Assembly (NCBI GenBank): GCA_002299495.1
Contig: DBNZ01000071.1
Span: 1 to 5,724, forward strand
DNA from: Methylococcaceae bacterium UBA659
Lineage (GTDB): Bacteria > Pseudomonadota > Gammaproteobacteria > Methylococcales > Methylomonadaceae
DNA length: 5,724 nucleotides
Direction of reading: 5' to 3'
In this document: positions 1 through 4,779 of the stretch, piece after piece
How positions within the stretch are numbered: the stretch's first letter is position 1
How the letters are laid out: each line of letters opens with the position of its first letter
The notes under the pieces: generated by a model
Databases searched by the model: none
What the model was told of the DNA's origin: nothing
The model's input: only the letters and a program-made list of their open reading frames with translations
Position numbers and translations under genes: made by a program

Positions 1-43
1 AAAAAAGGGGAGACCGCCCCCTTAAAATCCAAGGCTGGCGGTC
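1..43 (-). terminator. Intrinsic terminator downstream of thiSG
   Basis: Read on the minus strand, this segment ends in a T tract (the A run at 1-6, which may continue past the window edge). Two overlapping hairpins precede it. The first is a compact 6-bp stem, AAGGGG (23-18) with CCCCTT (10-5), with a 7-nt loop, running straight into the T tract. The second is a longer stem, GACCGCC (43-37) with GGCGGTC (18-12), continued inward by CCTT (34-31) with AAGG (23-20) around a 7-nt loop. The two share bases 18 and 20-23, so they compete, unless the loop of the short hairpin pairs upstream as a pseudoknot. Either way this most likely ends the aroG-thiSG transcript. Confidence 0.75.
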
Positions 44-54
44 AGATTTGAACG

Positions 55-105
55 GGTTAAAAATCGTAGGGGTGGCGCGCCTACCGGCACCGTCACATTT
101 TAACC
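55..105. repeat. Inverted repeat/hairpin in the region downstream of thiSG
   Basis: GGTTAAAA at 55-62 is the perfect reverse complement of TTTTAACC at 98-105. Inside lies a second stem, GTAGG (66-70) with CCTAC (80-84), whose loop overlaps the palindrome GGCGCGCC (74-81). The structure is symmetrical enough to form in RNA from either strand. With the terminator at 1-43 it makes most of the 130-bp gap downstream of thiSG foldable. I recognise no known riboswitch or small-RNA family here, and the stretch has no convincing reading frame. It may be a 3'-end stabilising structure, or part of a leader for a gene beyond the left edge. Confidence 0.5.
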
Positions 106-130
106 ACTACAAACCTATTGATCCGGCCTG

Positions 131-1120
131 TTAAAAAAACAAACCGTCAATCGGAGAAGAAGCCGAAGCGAAACGTTTTTTCGGCATACGCCCGGCTAAG
201 TACGCCTCGCGACCGGCTTCTATGCCTTTTTTCATGGCCGAGGCCATTAACACGGGATTTTTGGCTGCGGCAATGGCCGTGTTCATCAACACTCCGTCAC
301 AACCCAGTTCCATGGCGATGGCGGCATCGGATGCGGTGCCCACGCCGGCATCGACCAAAATAGGCACGTTGGCGTTTTCGACAATAGTTAAGATATTGTA
401 AGGGTTGCGAATACCCAAACCTGAACCAATCGGTGCCGCCAACGGCATAACCGCAACGCAGCCTATCTCTTCCAGGCGCTTAGCGGCAATCGGGTCATCA
501 TTGGTATAAACCATGACATCAAACCCTTCCTTGACCAACAATTCGGCCGCCACGAAGGTTTCGGCGACATCAGGGAACAAAGTGGTTTGATCCGCCAGCA
601 CTTCCAATTTAACCAACTTGAGACCACCAAGCAATTCCCTTGCCAGCCGGCAGGTTCGGATGGCCTCCCCTGCCGTGAAACAGCCTGCGGTATTTGGCAA
701 GATGGTGTATTTTTCGGGCGAAATAACATCTAGCAAGTTCGGTTCATCCGGGTTTTGGCCGATATTGGTCCGGCGTATGGCCACGGTGACAATTTCAGCA
801 CCACTGGCCTCTATAGCTAAACGAGTTTCTTCCAAGTCTTTGTATTTACCCGTCCCCACCAATAAACGTGAATGAAAAACAGTTCCTGCGATGACAAACG
901 CATCATCCCTAGCATCCTGCTGGCCGCCGCCAATGGCGTGGACTATTTCCAACCGGTCTTCCGCCGTTAACGTCTGGTTGGCGTAAAAGCTAAACGGCAT
1001 TATTTCTTTATTCAATTCAACGGCGATTTTTTTTCCGGCCAGACCCAATTCAGCCACTAAATCCGCCACTGTGGCATTTTCAGCCACTTCGCGGACTTCG
1101 CCATTAACAAAAACCCTCAT
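131..1120 (-). CDS. thiSG: Fused sulfur carrier ThiS - thiazole synthase ThiG
   Basis: This 329-residue cytoplasmic protein of thiamin synthesis joins two normally separate proteins. Residues 1-66 are ThiS, a ubiquitin-like sulfur carrier ending in the HAIGGG tail (residues 61-66). Residues from about 73 on are ThiG, the TIM-barrel enzyme that condenses 1-deoxy-D-xylulose 5-phosphate, dehydroglycine and ThiS-bound sulfur into thiazole phosphate. ThiG hallmarks are visible: GTGKY (89-93), the Schiff-base lysine K171 with E173 in KLEVL, the APIGSG loop (229-234), GIRNP (236-240), and D257 in VDAGVG. The K171-D257 spacing of 86 equals that of K96-D182 in Bacillus subtilis ThiG. No stop codon or frameshift separates the halves, and the linker is about seven residues (QQDARDD). 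There is no in-frame ATG at the ThiG boundary. The start is firm: AGGAG lies 9 nt upstream of the ATG, which overlaps the TGA of the DAHP synthase gene. thiF, thiH or thiO are not in the window. Confidence 0.95.
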   Translation of the reverse strand: MRVFVNGEVREVAENATVADLVAELGLAGKKIAVELNKEIMPFSFYANQTLTAEDRLEIVHAIGGGQQDARDDAFVIAGTVFHSRLLVGTGKYKDLEETRLAIEASGAEIVTVAIRRTNIGQNPDEPNLLDVISPEKYTILPNTAGCFTAGEAIRTCRLARELLGGLKLVKLEVLADQTTLFPDVAETFVAAELLVKEGFDVMVYTNDDPIAAKRLEEIGCVAVMPLAAPIGSGLGIRNPYNILTIVENANVPILVDAGVGTASDAAIAMELGCDGVLMNTAIAAAKNPVLMASAMKKGIEAGREAYLAGRMPKKRFASASSPIDGLFF

Positions 1121-2205
1121 ACGTTCAAACTCCTATAGCTATCGATAGTCCGGCGCGTTTGCACCGCCTTCGCCAATTTCCTTAACAAGGGTACGGTGTC
1201 TTCCCAAGACAAACACGCATCGGTGATGCTTTGTCCGTAGACCAAAGGCTGTCCATCCACCACTTTTTGATTGCCCGCCTTCAAATGGCTTTCGATCATG
1301 ACGCCCATGATGCGATGGTCGCCATTGGCAATTTGCCCGCCAACGTCATCCCCGACTATCAGCTGCCGCTGGCATTGTTTCAAACTATTGGCATGGCTGA
1401 AATCAATCATGATGTTCGGCCTTAAGGCCGCTTTTTTTAGCCCTTCGGCAACCTGTTCCACGCTGACGGCATCGTAATTAGGGCGGTCATTGCCACCACG
1501 CAGGATGATATGCACGTCCTCATTGCCCGTCGTTGAAAATATCGCCGAGTGTCCCGCCTTAGTCAGCGACAAGAAATGATGCGGACTCATGGCGGCGCCA
1601 ATGGCGTCGATGGCAATTTTGATGGTGCCATCGGTAGAATTTTTAAACCCAATCGGGCAGGAAACTCCCGAGGCCAGTTCCCGGTGGCCTTGGCTTTCAG
1701 TCGTCCTAGCGCCAATCGCCCCCCAAGCGATCAAGTCAGAAATGTATTGCGGGGTAATCAAATCCAAGTATTCGGTCGCCGCAGGGACGCCCATGGTGTT
1801 GATATCGAGCAGCAATCCCCTAGCCACCCGCAAGCCTTTGTTGATATTGAAACTGGCATCCAAGTCGGGGTCGTTGATGAGTCCCTTCCAACCAACAGTG
1901 GTACGGGGTTTTTCAAAATATACCCGCATGATGATGTGCAATTCGTTCGACAATTCTTCTTTTATCCCTTTCAAACGCTGGGCATATTCTATTGCGGCGA
2001 CCGGGTCATGAATGGAGCAAGGGCCGATCACTACCAACAAACGGTCATCCCCCCCTACCAATATTTGATGAACCTCGGCCCGGGCTTTAATGGTGGTCTC
2101 AGCCGCGATGTCGGTCATCGGTAATTCTTCATGGACGTGGATAGGCGCGATCACTTCCTTGGTCTCGCAAATCCTTAAGTCATCTGTAGTGTAATGTGTT
2201 TGCAT
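1117..2205 (-). CDS. aroG: 3-deoxy-7-phosphoheptulonate (DAHP) synthase, class I AroG type
   Basis: This cytoplasmic enzyme condenses phosphoenolpyruvate with erythrose 4-phosphate, the first committed step of the shikimate pathway. From the ATG at 2205 it has 362 residues, against 350 in E. coli AroG, and matches it along its whole length. The metal ligands are C63 (GPCSIHDP), H271 (DFSHAN), E305 (MIESHL) and D329 (SITDA). Substrate-binding residues are seen in RVYFEKPRTT (K99), GARTTES (R167), GFKNSTDG (K188) and LRGG (R236). The FLSLTK segment near residue 212 resembles phenylalanine-sensitive AroG more than tyrosine-sensitive AroF, which weakly suggests Phe feedback. I prefer the ATG because MQTHYTTDDLRI lines up with the AroG N-terminus; a TTG at 2217 would add four residues and has no better ribosome site. 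The last dozen residues extend past AroG, and their codons carry the thiSG ribosome-binding site. The gene follows folA but has its own promoter. Confidence 0.95.
   Translation of the reverse strand: MQTHYTTDDLRICETKEVIAPIHVHEELPMTDIAAETTIKARAEVHQILVGGDDRLLVVIGPCSIHDPVAAIEYAQRLKGIKEELSNELHIIMRVYFEKPRTTVGWKGLINDPDLDASFNINKGLRVARGLLLDINTMGVPAATEYLDLITPQYISDLIAWGAIGARTTESQGHRELASGVSCPIGFKNSTDGTIKIAIDAIGAAMSPHHFLSLTKAGHSAIFSTTGNEDVHIILRGGNDRPNYDAVSVEQVAEGLKKAALRPNIMIDFSHANSLKQCQRQLIVGDDVGGQIANGDHRIMGVMIESHLKAGNQKVVDGQPLVYGQSITDACLSWEDTVPLLRKLAKAVQTRRTIDSYRSLNV
1131..1135 (-). promoter_or_regulatory. Ribosome-binding site of thiSG, inside the aroG 3' end
   Basis: AGGAG on the minus strand, 9 nt before the thiSG ATG. 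It lies within the codons TAT AGG AGT of the aroG tail, so ribosomes finishing aroG pass over it. This supports translational coupling and fixes the thiSG start. Confidence 0.8.
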
Positions 2206-2255
2206 GTTTGCTACCAAGCTGTGGCCTATTGACTAAAAGATCGGAAAATCCGGGC

Positions 2256-2284
2256 ATTTTATCTTTTTGACCAGGGTTTGTCAG
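2256..2284 (-). promoter_or_regulatory. Sigma70-type promoter of the aroG-thiSG operon
   Basis: On the minus strand, CTGACA (2284-2279; 5 of 6 to the TTGACA consensus) is followed after exactly 17 nt by TAAAAT (2261-2256; 5 of 6 to TATAAT). The -35 box begins only three bases after the folA stop codon. Transcription would start near 2249, giving a leader of about 45 nt before the aroG ATG. A small palindrome, CGGA-TTT-TCCG (2252-2242), straddles the expected start point and could be an operator half-site pair or a weak hairpin; I recognise no known regulator site in it. Confidence 0.65.
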
Positions 2285-2287
2285 TGC

Positions 2288-2782
2288 TTACCAGGCTTTT
2301 CTGGTATATTTTATGAAACTATAATCAAAATCCACCGTAGGGTCCCCAAAGACATCTTCCCTTTCGAGTTCATGCCAATCCTGTTCTGGCCAAAGTGGAA
2401 ACAGGGTGTCGCCCTCAAAGGCTTTTTTTATTTTTGTTAGATACAACGTGTGGGCAAAGGGTAAAAAGGTTTGATACAGTTTCGCGCCGCCAATGATAAA
2501 GATTTCATCGGCTGTTTGGCAGGCCAGCTCTTTTGCTGACTGGGGATCGTAGCAAACGGCGCAACCTAGAGCCTGGTAATCCAAATTTTGGGTAATGATG
2601 ATATTAGTCCTTCCAGGCAAAGGCTTGCCAATCGATTCATGGGTATTACGCCCCATGATTATGGGCGCCCCCCATGTGATCTGCCTGAAACGCTTTAGAT
2701 CAGCCGGAAGATGCCACGGCATTTTATTATTAGCGCCAATGACACGATTACTCGCCATGGCCACGATCAAGGAAATTTTCAT
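2288..2782 (-). CDS. folA: Dihydrofolate reductase
   Basis: This 164-residue cytoplasmic enzyme reduces dihydrofolate to tetrahydrofolate with NADPH; it is the target of trimethoprim. Length and pattern match chromosomal FolA (159 residues in E. coli). Visible landmarks are the N-terminal strand ISLIVAM, the Met20-type loop NNKMPWHLPADL with catalytic acid D28 (E. coli D27), IIMGRNTHESIG for NADPH binding, R58 in LPGRTN (E. coli R57, which holds the folate glutamate), IIGGAKLY with the G98-G99 turn, T116 in YLTKI, and EGDTLFP (D125, E. coli D122). All key residues are present, so it should be active and is not an obviously resistant plasmid-type enzyme. A weak GGGA lies about 9-10 nt before the ATG. 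The gene is divergent from the asparaginase-like gene across 41 bp, and shares its strand with the aroG-thiSG operon, which begins from a separate promoter after its stop. Confidence 0.96.
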   Translation of the reverse strand: MKISLIVAMASNRVIGANNKMPWHLPADLKRFRQITWGAPIIMGRNTHESIGKPLPGRTNIIITQNLDYQALGCAVCYDPQSAKELACQTADEIFIIGGAKLYQTFLPFAHTLYLTKIKKAFEGDTLFPLWPEQDWHELEREDVFGDPTVDFDYSFIKYTRKAW

Positions 2783-2823
2783 TAATTAACATCCCGTTTT
2801 GCTATTTTTCCCATTAAACCGCT
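2783..2823. promoter_or_regulatory. Short divergent intergenic region between folA and the asparaginase-like gene
   Basis: Only 41 bp separate the two start codons, so their promoters must overlap each other or reach into the coding regions. It is A+T-rich with a TTAATTAA palindrome (2782-2789). On the plus strand, TGCTATTTT (2800-2808) resembles an extended -10 element, but no good -35 lies 17 nt upstream. If used, it would start RNA about 9 nt before the plus-strand ATG, giving an almost leaderless message. No strong Shine-Dalgarno motif precedes that ATG. No convincing folA promoter was found. Confidence 0.3.
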
Positions 2824-3849
2824 ATGAAAAAAATTCTGCTCGTTCTGACCGGAGGCACCATAGGCTCGTCAGTCGTCAACTCAACCATTGACACCAACGC
2901 ATCAACCCGGCTTAGATTGATGGAGCGGCTACAAAACAGCTATGCCAACATCCACGAGTTTGCATTTTATACGATCCAACCTGTTGAACTGGCCAGCGAA
3001 AACTTAGTGCCCCGTATTTGGGAGCGGATCATCCGGGCCGTCGAGGCTGAAAACCTTACCGAATTTGATGGCGTCATCATCACCCACGGCACCGATACGC
3101 TTGCCTTTTCCGCAGCGGCGCTGAGTTTGTTTTGGCACTCGGCTCACCTGCCTATACTGTTGGTCTCCAGTAATTATCCACTTGAAGATAACCGGGCCAA
3201 TGGCGTCGCTAATTTTATTTGCGCCCTAGAATTTATTCGGCAACTTCAGGAAACAGGGGTGTTTGTCCCCTACCAAAACCTAGGGCAAATGATGCACGTC
3301 CATTTAGGCGTCCGGTTGGCGTCGTCTTTGCAACTGAGCGACCATTTCATGGGCGTGCAAAACAAGGATTATTGGGTTTTTGATGGTGACGGCTTCACGA
3401 GACCCCATAGCCTTAGGGCAAACCCGCAGCGAAAAAGTTATCCGTTAAAGGCCAATTTTGCCAAACAGATCCTTATGGTCCGGCCTTATCCAGGGCTAAA
3501 TTATGATAGTTATCATTTGACAGGGGTGAACGCGGTGCTTCATGACCTCTACCATTCAGGCACGGCTGCGATCGCAAGTGATTATGGCAACCCGTATTCA
3601 TCGGTCAGGTTTATAGCACGTTGCAAGCGACAAAACATCACCGTGTTTTTAGCCCCTGCCATCAAAAGCCCTGCTTGTTACCAAAGCACCAAAGCCCTGC
3701 TTGATGAAGGCGCTAGGATGATTTGGAACATGTCGTTAGAAGCCGCCTATACAAAATTACTGTTGGCCTACGGTAATTTTGACGACGCCCAAATGATGTT
3801 CGATTTTCTCGCTGCTGACATCGCCTTCGAGCACATCCAAGCCAACTAA
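2824..3849 (+). CDS. Asparaginase/glutaminase-fold protein lacking the usual catalytic lysine
   Basis: This 341-residue protein belongs to the L-asparaginase family (type I, AnsA/GatD-like fold). It has no signal peptide, so it should be cytoplasmic. Family marks seen: TGGTIG (9-14) placing T12 as the usual nucleophile; S58 in ASEN, matching the substrate-binding Ser of E. coli asparaginase II; HGTDT (88-92) with T90-D91, the second catalytic pair; VRPYPG (219-224); and the C-terminal MSLEAAYTKLLLAYG (303-317) typical of the family. Odd points: there is no lysine from residue 4 to 180, so the lysine that completes the Thr-Asp-Lys triad is missing (Ser or Ala sits near 166-168). The flexible-loop tyrosine after the first motif is also not seen, and the usual SDG segment reads NRANG (123-127). 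Hydrolysis of asparagine is therefore uncertain; altered substrate or weak activity is possible. The start is fixed by the first strand, although no clear ribosome site precedes it. Confidence 0.85.
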   Translation: MKKILLVLTGGTIGSSVVNSTIDTNASTRLRLMERLQNSYANIHEFAFYTIQPVELASENLVPRIWERIIRAVEAENLTEFDGVIITHGTDTLAFSAAALSLFWHSAHLPILLVSSNYPLEDNRANGVANFICALEFIRQLQETGVFVPYQNLGQMMHVHLGVRLASSLQLSDHFMGVQNKDYWVFDGDGFTRPHSLRANPQRKSYPLKANFAKQILMVRPYPGLNYDSYHLTGVNAVLHDLYHSGTAAIASDYGNPYSSVRFIARCKRQNITVFLAPAIKSPACYQSTKALLDEGARMIWNMSLEAAYTKLLLAYGNFDDAQMMFDFLAADIAFEHIQAN

Positions 3850-3906
3850 CCGAGGTTACGCAAAGACGCATTAAATCCCGTTTGCCGCGCCGAGTACCTG
3901 GGCTTT

Positions 3907-3925
3907 TGCCGGGATTAGCCCGGCA
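3907..3925. repeat. 7-bp stem hairpin in a convergent spacer
   Basis: TGCCGGG (3907-3913) pairs perfectly with CCCGGCA (3919-3925) around a 5-nt loop ATTAG. It lies 57 bp after the asparaginase-like gene and 60 bp after the pyrophosphatase stop on the other strand. No T tract follows it on either strand, so it is not a standard intrinsic terminator. It may be one stem of a dispersed intergenic repeat or a transcript 3'-end structure. Confidence 0.5.
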
Positions 3926-3937
3926 GGGATGCCGCAC

Positions 3938-3976
3938 GTCGGCGTAGGGTCAGGAAGCCCCTTCCGCCGACCCCTA
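3938..3976. repeat. Nested inverted repeats in a convergent spacer
   Basis: GTCGGC (3938-3943) pairs with GCCGAC (3966-3971), enclosing GGAAG (3953-3957) paired with CTTCC (3961-3965) around CCC. An alternative outer stem is GGGTC (3947-3951) with GACCC (3969-3973); the two outer stems share bases and exclude each other. The spacer is G+C-rich compared with its surroundings. A TTTTTG run on the minus strand lies between this element and the ppa stop, on the wrong side for a ppa terminator. Together with the hairpin at 3907-3925 it fills much of the 136-bp gap. Confidence 0.5.
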
Positions 3977-3985
3977 ACAAAAACG

Positions 3986-4690
3986 CTATTCGCCACGCAT
4001 GCCAAATCGTCGGTGTTTACGCATAAGGCTTTTTAACGGTAAAAACCGGCTGGCAATAAACCGTTCCCTGCCGCCATAATGGACTTTGTAATCTGCAAAC
4101 GAACGCCTAATGACTTCGTGCGCTTCTTCACGTCCGTAAACATTGGTGATTTCACAGCTTCCCGCCTCACCCGGCAACGTTTTATAGGTCAGGAAATAAT
4201 GTTTCAGTCGGTTGATGTAGGATACTGGACAATCAGAAACATCATTCCATTGCCGGTAGAATTCATCCCCTTTCAAAACGGCGATGATTTTATCGTCGGC
4301 CTCCCCTTTATCTAACAAGCGGAACCCGCCTATCGGGATAGATTGGACAATGATATTGCCGTGAGTGATGCTGCGCTCACTTAAAACACAAATGTCTAAC
4401 GGGTCGCCATCCCCTTTAGCGACGGTTTTACCTGATTTAAGGGCGGCAAACTCCGCCACTTTTTCGGCGCAGAAAGTTTGCGGAATAAAGCCATAGAGTG
4501 TCGGCACCGTGTTGGAAAATTTTTGTGGCCTATCAATTTTCAGGTAACCGCTGGTTTTGTCAATTTCGTATTTAACCGTATCCGTAGGCACTATCTCAAT
4601 AAACGCGGTGACTATATCGGGCGCTTTCTCGCCCGGGTTAATGCCGTGCCAAGGATGCGCTGTATGCTGTATATTCATAAGGTAAGCCAT
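3986..4690 (-). CDS. ppa: Inorganic pyrophosphatase, family I (Chlamydia-like branch)
   Basis: This soluble cytoplasmic enzyme hydrolyses pyrophosphate to phosphate, pulling biosynthetic reactions forward. It has 234 residues, longer than the 176 of E. coli Ppa. Active-site residues line up in order: E32, K40, E42, R54, Y66, the metal-binding D94, D96 and D99 in GDGDPLD, then D127, D132, K134, and Y169-K170. All are present, so it should be active. Segments such as HPWHG, DRPQKFSN, ITHGNI, ADDKIIAVL and HYFLTYK recall the chlamydial branch of the family more than E. coli. About 13 residues separate Y66 from the insertion that precedes GDGDPLD, and a basic C-terminal tail (about 207-234, with many Arg and Lys) is extra. 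A second ATG at 4678 (M5) is possible; neither start has a strong ribosome site. It lies 89 bp downstream of the GGDEF/EAL gene on the same strand; no confident promoter was found in that gap. Confidence 0.94.
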   Translation of the reverse strand: MAYLMNIQHTAHPWHGINPGEKAPDIVTAFIEIVPTDTVKYEIDKTSGYLKIDRPQKFSNTVPTLYGFIPQTFCAEKVAEFAALKSGKTVAKGDGDPLDICVLSERSITHGNIIVQSIPIGGFRLLDKGEADDKIIAVLKGDEFYRQWNDVSDCPVSYINRLKHYFLTYKTLPGEAGSCEITNVYGREEAHEVIRRSFADYKVHYGGRERFIASRFLPLKSLMRKHRRFGMRGE

Positions 4691-4779
4691 TGTTTAAGTT
4701 ACTGAAAGATAATGCTTCGTTGCTGCTTGACGCGAGTCGTATGGTAATATCTTTTGCTAAATGCTTAATGAATAAAAAT

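Noticed and set aside
28..60. tRNA-like string on the minus strand (GTTCAAATC near a CCGCCAGCC end)
   Set aside because: It recalls a T arm and acceptor end, but the bases flanking the loop do not form a T stem and no matching 5' acceptor strand or anticodon arm lies upstream, so neither a tRNA nor a tmRNA can be supported.
1..130. TPP riboswitch associated with thiamin genes
   Set aside because: The region is downstream, not upstream, of thiSG and lacks the conserved CUGAGA and related TPP aptamer motifs. None was seen upstream of aroG either.
118..363. 81-codon plus-strand frame overlapping the thiSG 3' end
   Set aside because: Antisense to conserved ThiG sequence, Arg/Pro/Trp-rich with no family resemblance; judged a shadow frame.
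1549..2124. 191-codon open frame on the plus strand
   Set aside because: It lies entirely antisense within the DAHP synthase gene, whose protein matches its family from end to end; the antisense protein resembles nothing known and is a shadow of codon use.
2206..2217. TTG start for aroG four codons upstream of the ATG
   Set aside because: The ATG at 2205 gives an N-terminus that lines up with E. coli AroG, and the TTG has no stronger ribosome-binding site.
4727..4750. TTGACG and TAATAT on the plus strand as a promoter
   Set aside because: The spacer is only 12 nt, too short for sigma70, and it would read antisense into the GGDEF/EAL gene.
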